Of a stretch of 64,000 nucleotides of DNA, positions 50,257 to 59,322 are shown one piece after another. How positions within the stretch are numbered: position 1 is the stretch's first letter; every line of letters starts with the position of its first letter. The stretch spans positions 1 to 64,000 of the forward strand of contig NZ_FTNI01000014.1 in NCBI RefSeq assembly GCF_900156315.1. Direction: 5' to 3'. Source of the DNA: Microbispora rosea (GTDB taxonomy: Bacteria > Actinomycetota > Actinomycetes > Streptosporangiales > Streptosporangiaceae). Both the position numbers and the translations under genes were made by a program. The notes below the pieces were generated by a model that worked only from the letters and a program-made list of their open reading frames with translations, did not search any database and was not told the origin of the DNA.

Positions 50257-50393
50257 CGTGTCAGCGGCCGCGTCAGCACGGCGACGGCCCGGTGTCAGCG
50301 CGACCGGCGACGGTGGATGCCATGAACGGCTCAGTGCACGCGGCCCCGGGGCCGCGGAAGGCTTCCGCAGACGACACCGTGCTCGGCGGCTGA
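50257..50393 (+). pseudogene. Duplicated promoter and decayed start of the drrA-like gene
   Basis: This 137-bp stretch aligns without gaps to the reverse complement of 56525-56661. The first 65 bp (promoter part) match at about 59 positions, the next 69 at about 51. It opens with GTG 50313/ATG 50322 and reads MNGSVHAAPGPRKASADDTVLGG before a stop, against MNGSAIAASGLRKAYKDKVVLDG in the intact exporter ATPase. It is therefore a truncated copy of that gene's start, in inverted orientation, and now forms the leader of the P450 gene, which starts 15 bp later. Confidence 0.8.
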
Positions 50394-50407
50394 CGAGGGG
50401 AATGGCC

Positions 50408-51607
50408 ATGGAACACACCGTCACCACGCTGCCGGCCGCGCGTAAGCCCGGCTGTCCCTTCGACCCGCCGGCGGAGCTGATCGACGCCCGCCGGCACGGC
50501 CCGATCAGCCGCTACCGCTTCCCGGACGGACACGAGGGCTGGCTGATCACCGGATACGACCTGGTCCGGTCGGTCCTGGCCGACCCCCGGTTCAGCTCGC
50601 GCAAGGAACTCATGCGCCACCACCCGCTGATCGACTTCGGCGAGATCGAGGTCCCCCCGGCGCCGCCCGGCGAGTTCCTCCTCATGGACGACCCCCAGCA
50701 CAGCCGCTATCGCAAACCGCTGGTGGGCAGGTTCACCGTACGCCGGATGCGACTGCTCACCGAGCGCGTCGAGCAGGTCACCGCCGACCACCTGGACGCC
50801 ATGGAGAAGGCCGGGCCGCCCGCGGACCTGGTGACCGCGTTCGCCAAGCCCATCCCCTCCGTCATCATCTGCGAGCTGCTGGGCGTGCCGTACGAGGACC
50901 GGGGCTTCTTCCAGGACAACATCGACGCGTTCCTCGGCGGGGAGGCCGGCGACGAGGAGCTGTTCGCGGCCTACACCGCGACCCAGCGGTACCTCGCGGA
51001 ACTGGTGGCCGCCAAGCGCGTCACCCCAACCGACGACGTGCTCAGCGACCTCACCGACAGCGACCTGACCGACGAGGAGCTGCAGGGGATCGCCCTCATC
51101 CTGTTGTCGGCCGGGTTCGACACCACCGCGAACATGCTGGCGCTGGGCACCTTCGCGCTGCTGCGTCACCCGGAGCAACTGGCCGCCTGGCGGGCCGATC
51201 CCGCGCTCACCGACCGGGCCGTGGAGGAGCTGCTGCGCTACCTGAGCGTCGCCAAGACGTTCATGCGGACGGCGCTGGAGGACGTCGAGCTGGGCGGCCG
51301 GACCATCGCCGCCGGGACGGCCGTCATCCTGTCGTACAACACCGCCAACCGCGACCCCGGGCGCTTCACCGATCCCCACGTGCTCGACCTCGGCAGGCAG
51401 GACGGCGGGCACCTGGCCTTCGGCCACGGCATCCACCAGTGCCTGGGTCAGCAGCTGGCCCGCGTCGAGATGCGGGTCGCCCTCCCCGCGCTGCTCAGCC
51501 GCTTCCCCACGCTGCGCCTGGCCGTACCGGCCGAGGAGGTCGGCCTGCGGCCGGAGACCGCGGACGTCTACGGGGTGAAGAGCCTCCCGGTCACCTGGGA
51601 CGCGTGA
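50408..51607 (+). CDS. Cytochrome P450 (CYP105/CYP107-type actinomycete P450)
   Basis: ATG 50408 (MEHTVTTLPAARKPGCPFDPP) is best placed after GAGGGG; ATG 50402 is possible. The 399-residue protein has the I-helix ILLSAGFDTTANMLALG with the oxygen-activating D-T pair, ExxR in VEELLRYLSVAK and the heme loop FGHGIHQCLGQQLARVEM. The opening CPFDPPAELIDARRHGPISRYRFPDG is typical of secondary-metabolite P450s. It is transcribed from a promoter copied from the exporter operon at 56.6 kb and lies beside an AfsR/SARP regulator, so the P450 and the exporter may respond together. The substrate is unknown. Confidence 0.9.
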   Translation: MEHTVTTLPAARKPGCPFDPPAELIDARRHGPISRYRFPDGHEGWLITGYDLVRSVLADPRFSSRKELMRHHPLIDFGEIEVPPAPPGEFLLMDDPQHSRYRKPLVGRFTVRRMRLLTERVEQVTADHLDAMEKAGPPADLVTAFAKPIPSVIICELLGVPYEDRGFFQDNIDAFLGGEAGDEELFAAYTATQRYLAELVAAKRVTPTDDVLSDLTDSDLTDEELQGIALILLSAGFDTTANMLALGTFALLRHPEQLAAWRADPALTDRAVEELLRYLSVAKTFMRTALEDVELGGRTIAAGTAVILSYNTANRDPGRFTDPHVLDLGRQDGGHLAFGHGIHQCLGQQLARVEMRVALPALLSRFPTLRLAVPAEEVGLRPETADVYGVKSLPVTWDA

Positions 51608-51694
51608 CCGCGAGACACGGCTGACCGCGGCTGACCGCCGCTGACCCGCGGCGGCGGTTAGCCGATATCGCCACGGCTCGGCACAATTGCTCAC

Positions 51695-54600
51695 GTGCGA
51701 GTCGAACTGCTCGGACCGTTCGAGGTCCGCGACCACGACGGGGCCGTGGTGGAGGTTCCCGGGATTCGGCTGCGCGCACTGCTCGCCGCGCTCGCCCTCG
51801 AACCCGGCCGGATCGTCACGCGGACGAGGCTGGTGGACTGGATCTGGGGGCGACGGCCGCCCGCGGACGAGGCCAACGCCCTGCAGGCGCTGGTGTCCCG
51901 GCTGCGCAGGGTGATGCCGGGTGGTGTGATCGAGGCGGACGCCGGCGGCTATCGGCTGGCCCTGGCTCCCGACGCCGTGGACGTGTGCCGGTTCGAGCAC
52001 CTGGTCGGCCGGGCCCGTGCCGCCGGCCCCGCGGCACGGGCCGATCTGCTGCGATCGGCCCTGGCCCTGTGGCGCGGCCCGGCCATGGCGGACATCGCGC
52101 TGCGCGACAGCGACGCGTTCGACGCCGCGGTCGCGCGGCTGGACGAACTCCACGTCGCCGCGCTCGGCGACCGGGTGGCTGCGGATATTCGCCTCGGCCG
52201 CGGGGCCGAGCTGGTCTCCGAGCTGACCGAGCTGGTCGCCGCCCACCCGCTGCGGGAGGGGTTCGTCGCGGCCCTGATGCGGGCGCTCGCCGAAGCGGGG
52301 CGTACGGCCGAGGCGCTGACCGTGTACCAGCGGACGCGGGAGCGGCTCGCCGAGGAGCTGGGCGCCGATCCGTCGGCCGAGCTGTCCGCACTGCACACCG
52401 CGGTGCTGCGGGGCGAGCTGGGCCGGCGGGCGGACGACCACAGGACGAATCTGCGGGCCGAGCTGACGAGTTTCGTCGGCAAGGACGACGAGGTCTCCGC
52501 GGTCGCCGATCTGGTCGTCAGGCACCGGCTGGTCACCTTGGCGGGGGCGGGCGGCTCCGGCAAGACGAGGCTGGCCGCGGAGACCGCGCGGACGATGCTC
52601 GCCGGGCTGCCGGACGGGGCGTGGCTGGTCGAACTGGCCCCGGTGCGGGCGGGCGGCGACCTGGCGCAGGCCGCCCTCACCGCGATCGGCCTGCGTGACC
52701 AGGCGTTGCTCGGCGCCGCGCGGGGCGGGGAACCGATGGACCAGCTGATCGCCGCGGTCCGGGAGCGCGCGATCCTGCTGATCCTGGACAACTGCGAGCA
52801 CGTGATCGAGGCGGCCGCCGCTTTCGCCGATCGGCTGCTGGGAGAGTGCCGGAGCCTGCGGATCCTGGCCACAAGCAGAGAACCGCTCGGCATCACCGGG
52901 GAGGTCCTGTGGCAGGTCGAGCCGCTCGCGCTGCCCGCGAAGGGAGCCGGCCCCGCCGAGGCCGGGGCCTCGCCCGCGGTGCGGCTGCTGCGCGACCGCG
53001 CGGCTCTGGTGCGCAAGGACGTCGGCTCCGACGCGCGCACCCTGTCGGCCATGGCGCGGATCTGCCGGGCGCTCGACGGGATCCCGCTGGCGATCGAACT
53101 GGCCGCGGCGCGGCTGCGCACCATGTCCGTCGACCAGCTGGCCCGCCGGCTCGACGACCGGTTCCTTCTGCTGACCGGCGGCAGCCGTACGGCGCTGCCC
53201 CGGCACAAGACCCTGCGCGCGGTCGTGGACTGGAGCTGGGATCTGCTGTCCGAGGCCGAACGCCGCGTGCTCCGGCGGCTGTCGGTGTTCTCCGGCGGAG
53301 CGAGCCTGGAGGCGGCCGAGCGGGTGTGCGGGGACGAGGCGTCGCCCGGGGAGCAGGTGCTCGACGTGCTGACCGCGTTGATCGAGAAATCGCTGCTGCT
53401 CGCCGACGGCGAGGACACGCCGCGCTACCGGATGCTCGGCACCATCAGGGAGTACGCGGCGCACCGGCTCGCCGAAGCCGGGGAGACCGAGCAGGCGCGC
53501 CGGGCGCACCTCGCCTACTTCGCCGAGCTGGCCGAGACGGCCGATCCGCACCTGCGCCGGGCCGGGCAGCTGGAATGGCTGGCCAGGATCGAGGCCGAGC
53601 ACGACAACATCGGCGCGGCCGTGCGGGGGGCGATCGCCGAGGGATGGGCCCAGGAGGCGATGCGGCTGGTCGGGGCCGCGGGCTGGTACTGGTTCCTCAG
53701 CGGGCACAGGGCCGAGGGCACCGAGTTGAGCATCGCGGCGGCCTCGATGCACAGTGAGATGGCCAGTGAGATGCCCAGTGAGATGCCCAGTGAGATGCCC
53801 AGTGAGATGCCCAGTGAGATGCCCGGTGAGGCGCACGGTGAGGTGTCCGACGAGGTGCGCGCGATGGCGTACACCATCGTGGCGATGTTCGTGACCTCCA
53901 GGGTCGGCGGCGATCAGTACCAGGCGCGGGAGTGGATCCAAGGGGCGTACCGGCTCACCAGGGGCAGCGGGTACCGCAACCCCCTGCTCGGGTTCGTCGC
54001 TCCGCTGGAGCGGATGCTGCGCGAGCGGACGGATTTCCTGCCCGCGTTCGAGCCGCTCATCGCCGACGACGACCCGTGGGTGCGCGCGCAGGCCAGGCTC
54101 GCTCGTGGCCGGCTGCGGCTCACGCTCGGCGGCGACGAGACCGACGTGGACACCGACGCCGGGATCGCCCTCGGCGAGTTCCGCGCGCTGGGCGACCGGT
54201 GGGGGATCTCGCTGGCGCTGGCCTTCGTGGCCGATCGGCTCGCCATGCGCGGCGAGTTCGCACGCGCGTGCGAGCACTACGAGGAGGCGGTCGTGGCGCT
54301 GACCGAGGTGGGCGCGACCGAGGACGTGGTCGGCCTGCGGGCGCGGCAGGCGCAGCTGTACTGGCTGCTCGGCGACGAGCGGTCCAGCGCTCGCGCCATG
54401 GCGGAGGCGCAGCGGTGCGCGGGCGGGATCACCTGGCCGGCAGTGCTGGGCGAGCTGGCGTTCTCGCAGGCGCAGCTGGCGCGCTGGCGCGGCGAGCCGG
54501 ATCAGGCGCGCCGGCATCTGGCCAGGGTGGGAATGGAGCCGGACAGTGCGGTGCAGGACCAGGCCGCCCGCGCCGCGGCCATGAACCTGTACGGCTACCT

Positions 54601-54922
54601 CGCCGAGGATCTCGGCACGGCTTGCGCCTGTCGGGCCGAGGCCTTCCGCGCGGCCGTGGAGTACGGATATCCGCCGACGATCGCCGAGGTGCTGGTCGGG
54701 ATCGCGGATCTCGCGCTGCGCCGGGGAGACCACGAGCAGGCCGTGCGACTGCTCGCGGCGAGCGACGTCGTGCGCGGCACGCCGGATCGTTCGCACCCGG
54801 ACGTTTCCAGGATCGCCGCGGACGCGCGGAACCGCCTCGGCGAAACCGTGTTCACCGAGGCGGTCCGTGACGGCCGGGGGCGGGACTGGCGCGAGCTGGC
54901 CGAGATCACGCTCGCTTCTTGA
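51695..54922 (+). CDS. AfsR/SARP-type regulator (DNA-binding, BTAD, NB-ARC, TPR-like)
   Basis: The 1075-residue protein starts at GTG 51695 (MRVELLGPFEVRDHDG). Residues ~1-90 are an OmpR-like winged helix (RLRALLAALALEPGRIVTRTRLVDWIW). The BTAD helical domain reaches ~240 (LREGFVAALMRALAEAGRTAEALTVYQRTRERLAEELG). The NB-ARC-type ATPase follows with Walker A TLAGAGGSGKTRLA and LLILDNCEHVI. TPR-like helices fill the C-terminal half. Within the latter is a run of SEMP units from a 12-bp tandem repeat. It is an activator of the neighbouring genes by family habit, through direct heptamer repeats. It converges on the exporter operon, overlapping it by 17 bp. Confidence 0.9.
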   Translation: MRVELLGPFEVRDHDGAVVEVPGIRLRALLAALALEPGRIVTRTRLVDWIWGRRPPADEANALQALVSRLRRVMPGGVIEADAGGYRLALAPDAVDVCRFEHLVGRARAAGPAARADLLRSALALWRGPAMADIALRDSDAFDAAVARLDELHVAALGDRVAADIRLGRGAELVSELTELVAAHPLREGFVAALMRALAEAGRTAEALTVYQRTRERLAEELGADPSAELSALHTAVLRGELGRRADDHRTNLRAELTSFVGKDDEVSAVADLVVRHRLVTLAGAGGSGKTRLAAETARTMLAGLPDGAWLVELAPVRAGGDLAQAALTAIGLRDQALLGAARGGEPMDQLIAAVRERAILLILDNCEHVIEAAAAFADRLLGECRSLRILATSREPLGITGEVLWQVEPLALPAKGAGPAEAGASPAVRLLRDRAALVRKDVGSDARTLSAMARICRALDGIPLAIELAAARLRTMSVDQLARRLDDRFLLLTGGSRTALPRHKTLRAVVDWSWDLLSEAERRVLRRLSVFSGGASLEAAERVCGDEASPGEQVLDVLTALIEKSLLLADGEDTPRYRMLGTIREYAAHRLAEAGETEQARRAHLAYFAELAETADPHLRRAGQLEWLARIEAEHDNIGAAVRGAIAEGWAQEAMRLVGAAGWYWFLSGHRAEGTELSIAAASMHSEMASEMPSEMPSEMPSEMPSEMPGEAHGEVSDEVRAMAYTIVAMFVTSRVGGDQYQAREWIQGAYRLTRGSGYRNPLLGFVAPLERMLRERTDFLPAFEPLIADDDPWVRAQARLARGRLRLTLGGDETDVDTDAGIALGEFRALGDRWGISLALAFVADRLAMRGEFARACEHYEEAVVALTEVGATEDVVGLRARQAQLYWLLGDERSSARAMAEAQRCAGGITWPAVLGELAFSQAQLARWRGEPDQARRHLARVGMEPDSAVQDQAARAAAMNLYGYLAEDLGTACACRAEAFRAAVEYGYPPTIAEVLVGIADLALRRGDHEQAVRLLAASDVVRGTPDRSHPDVSRIAADARNRLGETVFTEAVRDGRGRDWRELAEITLAS
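53752..53847 (+). repeat. 12-bp in-frame tandem repeat (VNTR) in the AfsR-type gene
   Basis: CAGTGAGATGCC is present in six copies (53752-53823, the first with one change), then two degenerate copies. It encodes SEMA, five SEMP, GEAH and GEVS. Since the unit is a multiple of three, copy-number change would keep the frame and alter a linker in the TPR-like region. Confidence 0.9.
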
Positions 54923-55655
54923 ACGACGCGCGCGCCCACAGGTAGCCGATCAACGCCAGCCCCGCACACCAGGCGATCGCCGTGATTGCCGGGCCCGCCG
55001 ACGGCGCGCCGGTCAGCAACCCGCGCAGGGTTTCGATGATCGGGGTGAACGGCTGATACTCGGCGAGCTGCCGCGCACCGGGACCCATCGTGTCGGCCGG
55101 CACGAACGCGCTGCTCAGGAAGGGAAGGAGCATCAGCGGGACGGCGGCGAAGCCCGCGCTCTCCGGCGTCTTCGCCGCGAGACCGAACGCGACGGTCAGC
55201 CAGCCGATCGCCAGCACCGTCAGCACGACGATGCCGATCACGCCGAGCCATTCCGCGAAGCTCGCCGACGGCCGGAATCCCATCAGGAACGCGACCCCGG
55301 TGACGAACGCGATGGCGACCAGGCTCCGCAGCATGGTGACGATCACGTACGCGTTCAGCACGGCGGCACGGGACACGTCCATGACGCGAAGCCGGTTGAT
55401 GAACCCGGTCGTCATGTCGGAGTTCACCGCGACCGCGGTGGCGCCGACGCCGTAGCAGATGGTCGTCAGCATCAATCCGGGCGTCGCGTAGTCGGCGTAG
55501 CCGACGCCGACGCTGAACGCGCCGCCGAACACGTAGACCATCAGGAACATCAGAAAGACCGGCATGACGATGCCGTTGAACAGCGCCACCGGATTCCGCA
55601 TCGTGTGCCGGAGGTTGCGCCGCAGCAGGGTCCTGGAGTCTGCGATGACGTTCAT
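54906..55655 (-). CDS. ABC-2 exporter permease (DrrB-like)
   Basis: The 249-residue protein starts MNVIADSRTLLRRNLRHTMRNP at ATG 55655, overlapping the ATPase stop. It has six hydrophobic segments, including ALFNGIVMPVFLMFLMVYVFGGAF and LMLLPFLSSAFVPADTMGPGARQLAEYQPFTPIIETLRGLL, the ABC-2 signature seen in DrrB of daunorubicin producers. Together with the ATPase it forms a drug-type exporter in the cytoplasmic membrane. The substrate may be the P450 product or an outside toxin. Confidence 0.9.
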   Translation of the reverse strand: MNVIADSRTLLRRNLRHTMRNPVALFNGIVMPVFLMFLMVYVFGGAFSVGVGYADYATPGLMLTTICYGVGATAVAVNSDMTTGFINRLRVMDVSRAAVLNAYVIVTMLRSLVAIAFVTGVAFLMGFRPSASFAEWLGVIGIVVLTVLAIGWLTVAFGLAAKTPESAGFAAVPLMLLPFLSSAFVPADTMGPGARQLAEYQPFTPIIETLRGLLTGAPSAGPAITAIAWCAGLALIGYLWARASFKKRA

Positions 55656-56605
55656 CGGGCGTCGGCCTCCTTGTTCGCGGTACCGGTGAGGGCGAGGAAG
55701 ACGTCATCCAGGTCCGGGGTGTGCACCGACAGCTCCTCGACGTCGACGGAGTGCGCGTCGAGCTGTTCGAGCAGCGCGCGGAGCGACCGCACCCCGCCGT
55801 CGCCGGGCACCCGCACGGTCAGCTCTTCGTCGTCCCTCGTGGCCCCGGGCAGGATCCGGGCCGCGGCGTCGAGTTCGTCGCGGCTGGTGAACCGCAGGCG
55901 GATATGGCTGCCGGGGATCCGGCGCTTGAGCTCGCCGGCGGTGCCCTCCGCGACCAGCCGGCCCTGGTCGAGCACCGCGATGCGGTCGGCGAGCTGGTCG
56001 GCCTCCTCCAGATACTGGGTGGTGAGGAAGATGGTCGTACCGCCGGCGACCAACTCCCGGATGATCTCCCACATGGTGCGGCGGCTGCGCGGGTCGAGTC
56101 CCGTCGTGGGCTCGTCCAGGAAGATGATCTGCGGCTCGCCGACGAGCGTCATGGCGAGGTCCAGCTTGCGGCGCATGCCGCCGGAGTAGGACGCCGCCGG
56201 CCTGCTCGCCGCTTCCGCCAGGTCGAACCGGTCCAGCAACCGGCCGGCGATCCGTCTGCCCTCCGCCTTGGGCAGGTGCAGGAGATCCGCCATCAGCAGC
56301 AGGTTCTCCTCGCCGGTGAGCAGGTCGTCCACCGAGGCGAACTGCCCGGTGACCCCGATCGCCGCGCGCACCGCCCTGGTCTCCGTCGCCACGTCGTGCC
56401 CGGCGACGACCGCCGTGCCGGCGTCGGGGGCCAGCAGCGTGGTCAGCACGTTCACCGTCGTGGTCTTGCCGGCGCCGTTGGGCCCGAGCAGGGCGAAGAT
56501 GGTGCCGGCTCTGACGTCCAGGTCGACGCCGTCGAGCACGACCTTGTCCTTGTATGCCTTTCGCAGCCCCGAGGCGGCGATCGCTGACCCGTTCATGGCA
56601 TTCAC
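55652..56605 (-). CDS. ABC exporter ATPase (DrrA-like)
   Basis: The start is GTG 56605 (MNAMNGSAIAASGLRKAY) or ATG 56596, giving 317 or 314 residues. Walker A is LLGPNGAGKTTTVNVL, the signature region is YSGGMRRKLDLAMTL, Walker B is IIFLDEPTTGLDPRSRR and the H-loop is TTQYLEEADQLAD. The C-terminal DrrA-type regulatory domain ends ELSVHTPDLDDVFLALTG. It is coupled to the permease by ATGA. Its promoter and first codons occur a second time, decayed and inverted, at 50257-50393. Confidence 0.92.
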   Translation of the reverse strand: MNAMNGSAIAASGLRKAYKDKVVLDGVDLDVRAGTIFALLGPNGAGKTTTVNVLTTLLAPDAGTAVVAGHDVATETRAVRAAIGVTGQFASVDDLLTGEENLLLMADLLHLPKAEGRRIAGRLLDRFDLAEAASRPAASYSGGMRRKLDLAMTLVGEPQIIFLDEPTTGLDPRSRRTMWEIIRELVAGGTTIFLTTQYLEEADQLADRIAVLDQGRLVAEGTAGELKRRIPGSHIRLRFTSRDELDAAARILPGATRDDEELTVRVPGDGGVRSLRALLEQLDAHSVDVEELSVHTPDLDDVFLALTGTANKEADAR

Positions 56606-56661
56606 GATCGCCGGGCGCTCTGATACCGGGCCGTCGCCGTGCTGACGCGGCCGCTGACACG
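56525..56661 (-). repeat. Parent copy of the inverted promoter/gene-start duplication
   Basis: It is the exporter operon promoter plus the first 23 codons. It pairs with 50257-50393 as an inverted repeat spanning 6.4 kb. Both copies carry GTCAGCG and GTCAGCA heptamers 12 bp apart; a third, 22 bp further on, is kept only in the 50.3-kb copy. Confidence 0.8.
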
Positions 56662-56689
56662 GGCCGCCGCGGCGACGCGAGCGTCCACC

Positions 56690-58552
56690 TCAGAGATAGG
56701 GCCGCTGGTCACGCTTGGCCTCGTCGTAGCGCTCGCGCGCGGCGCGCGCCTCGGCGATCCCGGACACCTCGGCCACCGGCACGTCCCACCACGCCTCGGC
56801 GGCGGGTGCGGGACCGGGGACCGTCTCGACGTGGACCACGGTCGTGCGGAAAGACGCGACCGCCTTGGCGAGAGCGGCCCGCAGGGTCCGCGGGTCGGCC
56901 GCCGTCAGGACGTCGGCGCCGAGGCTGGCCGCGTTGGCGGCGAGGTCCACCGGGAGCCGCTCCCCGTCGAGCCGGCCGCCGGGGCCGCGCCTCCGGTAGG
57001 CGGTGCCGAGCCGGAGCGCGCCGACCGACTCGCTCAGCGCGCCGATCGAGGCGAAGCCATGGTTGTCCACCAGGACGATGACGAGCTTGACGCCCTCCTG
57101 CACGGCGGTGGCGATCTCCTGGGCCATCATCAGGTAGGAACCGTCGCCGACGAGCACGAACACCTCGCGCTCGGGGGCGGCGAGCTTCGCCCCCAGGCCC
57201 CCGGCGATCTCGTAGCCCATGCAGGAGTAGCCGTACTCGACGTGGTACTGCCCGGGGTCGGAGGCCCGCCAGAGCCGGTGCAGGTCGCCCGGCATCGACC
57301 CGGCGGCGTTGACCACCACCCCGCCCGCAGCGACCTCGTTCAGCACGCCCAGCACGACCGGCTGGGTCAGCTCGGTCCCGCCGTAGAACCGGTCGATCTC
57401 GGCCTGCCACGCGGCGGCCAGCCCGGCCGCCCGGCCCGTCCAGCCGGGGTCGGCCCGCCAGTCCACGTCGCCGAAGGCCGCGCCGAGCGCCTTCAGGGCC
57501 TCCCGCGCGTCGGCGACGAGCGTCTCGGCCGCGTGCTTGGCCGCGTCGAACGCCGCCACGTTGACGTTGAGGAACCCGGCCTGCCGGAACAGCGTCCGCG
57601 ACGCGGTGGTGAAGTCGCCGAAGCGGGTGCCGATCCCGACGACCAGGTCGGCCTCGCGGGCCAGGGTGTCGGCCGCGCGGGTCCCGGTGTGCCCGATCGC
57701 GCCCACCGCGCACGGATGGTCGTACGGCAGCGCGCCCTTGCCGGCCTGCGTCTCGGCCACCGGCACGCCGTGGCGTTCGGCGAAGCGGGCCAGCTCGGCG
57801 CAGGCGCCGCTGTACCTGACCCCGCCCCCGGCGACGATCAGCGGGCGGCGCGAGCCGCGCAGCAGTTCGACGGCCCTGGCCAGGGCGGCGGGTTCGGGGA
57901 CCGGCCGGGCCACGTGCCAGACCCGGCGGGCGAACAGCTCCCCGGGCCAGTCGTACGCCTCGGCCTGCACGTCCTGCGGCAGCGCCAGCGTCACCGCGCC
58001 GGTCTCGGCGGGGTCGGTGAGCACCCGCATGGCCCCCAGCAGCGCCGCGGGAAGCTGCTCGGGCCGGTTGACCCGGTCCCAGAAGCGGCTGACGGGCCTG
58101 AGGCAGTCGTTGACGCTGACGTCGTACGACCGGGGGTCCTCCAGCTCCTGCAGCACCGGTGAGGCGACCCGGGTGGCGAACAGGTCGCCGGGCAGCAGCA
58201 GCACCGGCAGCCGGTTGATCGTGGCCAGCGCGGCCCCGGTGACCATGTTGGTCGCGCCCGGCCCGATCGAGCTGGTGCAGGCGAGCGTGGACAGCCGGTC
58301 GGACTGCCGGGCGTAGCCGGCGGCCGTGTGCACCATCGCCTGCTCGTTGCGGGCCGGGTAGTAGGGCAGCGGGTCGCGGGTGCCCGCGCCCTGCTCCGCC
58401 AGGGCCTGGCCGATGCCCGCGACGTTGCCGTGCCCGAAGATGCCCATGCACCCGGCGATCAGCCGGTGCTCGACGCCGTCGCGTTCGGTCCACTGCCGCG
58501 CGAGGAACCGCACCAGTGCCTGCGCCACCGTGAGCCTCGTCGTGTTCGTCAT
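56690..58552 (-). CDS. iolD: 3D-(3,5/4)-trihydroxycyclohexane-1,2-dione hydrolase (IolD-like ThDP enzyme)
   Basis: The 620-residue protein starts MTNTTRLTVAQALVRFLARQW. The thiamine-diphosphate enzyme layout is complete: the PYR domain with ARNEQAMVHTAAGYARQ (catalytic Glu in RNEQ), the central domain PLIVAGGGVRYSGACAELARFAERHGVPVAETQAGKGA, and the PP domain with the ThDP/Mg motif VGDGSYLMMAQEIATAVQ...VDNHGF. KHAAETLVADAREAL and GYSCMGYEIAGGLGAK also match IolD. The enzyme opens the ring of the diketo-inositol intermediate to 5-deoxy-glucuronate. No other inositol gene is adjacent within the window. Confidence 0.9.
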   Translation of the reverse strand: MTNTTRLTVAQALVRFLARQWTERDGVEHRLIAGCMGIFGHGNVAGIGQALAEQGAGTRDPLPYYPARNEQAMVHTAAGYARQSDRLSTLACTSSIGPGATNMVTGAALATINRLPVLLLPGDLFATRVASPVLQELEDPRSYDVSVNDCLRPVSRFWDRVNRPEQLPAALLGAMRVLTDPAETGAVTLALPQDVQAEAYDWPGELFARRVWHVARPVPEPAALARAVELLRGSRRPLIVAGGGVRYSGACAELARFAERHGVPVAETQAGKGALPYDHPCAVGAIGHTGTRAADTLAREADLVVGIGTRFGDFTTASRTLFRQAGFLNVNVAAFDAAKHAAETLVADAREALKALGAAFGDVDWRADPGWTGRAAGLAAAWQAEIDRFYGGTELTQPVVLGVLNEVAAGGVVVNAAGSMPGDLHRLWRASDPGQYHVEYGYSCMGYEIAGGLGAKLAAPEREVFVLVGDGSYLMMAQEIATAVQEGVKLVIVLVDNHGFASIGALSESVGALRLGTAYRRRGPGGRLDGERLPVDLAANAASLGADVLTAADPRTLRAALAKAVASFRTTVVHVETVPGPAPAAEAWWDVPVAEVSGIAEARAARERYDEAKRDQRPYL

Positions 58553-58830
58553 GCGACACCTCCCAGGCGGGGATCGACGGGCCGGCCGGCCCACGTGTCG
58601 CGCCTCAACGCGTGCCCCGGGTCGTCGGAGAAGGCCGAGGACCGCTTGTCCGCCGGTCCGGCCAGGACGTTCAGCGGCGTCCCCCCTTCCCGTCTCTCCA
58701 TCAGGGGCGTTCCCCGGATCCGAGGGCAGTCCCCGTGCCGGCCTGGACGGCCGCCGTGATCCGCTCGGCCCGGTTGCGTGTCCCGGTCCCCGGTGGCACA
58801 GTCGCACGCCGGAGGGGAAGGAGCCGGGGC

Positions 58831-59322
58831 GTGGGACCTCAGCAGGGACTGTTCACCGAGGCGATGGGGCAGCTCGCCGCGGGCGTGGCGGTCGTGACGG
58901 TCAAGGACGACCGCGACGACCTGGGCACGACGGTCGCGACCCTGATGTCGGTGTCGCTCGACCCGCCGCTCGTGCTGATCAGCCTGGACTCGGCCGGATA
59001 CCTCGCCGAGGTGCTGCTGCGCAGGGATCGCTGGGCCGCGAGCGTCCTCGCGGACGGCCAGCAGGCGGTCGCCTCCAGGTTCGCCGCGGCCGGACGGCCG
59101 GGCGCCCGGCTCCTGCTGGCCGGGGTCGCCCATCATCGCGGCGCGCGCAGCGAGGCGCTCGTCGTGGAGCGCGGGGTGGCGGCGATCGAGGCCGAGACGA
59201 CCCGGGTCGTCCCGGCCGGCGATCACACCCTGTTCATCGGGGAGGTCCTCAGGGTCGACTACGTCGACGCGTCCAAGGCCCCGCTCGTACGGCTGCGCTC
59301 CCGCTACCGTCCGGTCATCTGA
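58831..59322 (+). CDS. Flavin reductase-like FMN-binding protein
   Basis: GTG 58831 behind GGAAGGAG gives 163 residues. MGQLAAGVAVVTVKDDRDDLGTTVATLMSVSLDPPLVLISLDSAGY is the split-barrel flavin reductase domain (HpaC-like). Residues GVAHHRGARSEALVVERGVAAIEAETTRVVPAGDHTLFIGEVLRVD continue it. It supplies reduced FMN/FAD to a monooxygenase, or acts as an FMN oxidoreductase. It is divergent from iolD, and its stop overlaps sppA by 8 bp. Confidence 0.88.
   Translation: MGPQQGLFTEAMGQLAAGVAVVTVKDDRDDLGTTVATLMSVSLDPPLVLISLDSAGYLAEVLLRRDRWAASVLADGQQAVASRFAAAGRPGARLLLAGVAHHRGARSEALVVERGVAAIEAETTRVVPAGDHTLFIGEVLRVDYVDASKAPLVRLRSRYRPVI

Noticed and set aside
50322..50393. A 23-codon leader peptide gene in front of the P450
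   Set aside because: It aligns residue by residue with the start of the exporter ATPase, so it is a decayed copy. A later role as a leader peptide cannot be excluded but is not needed.
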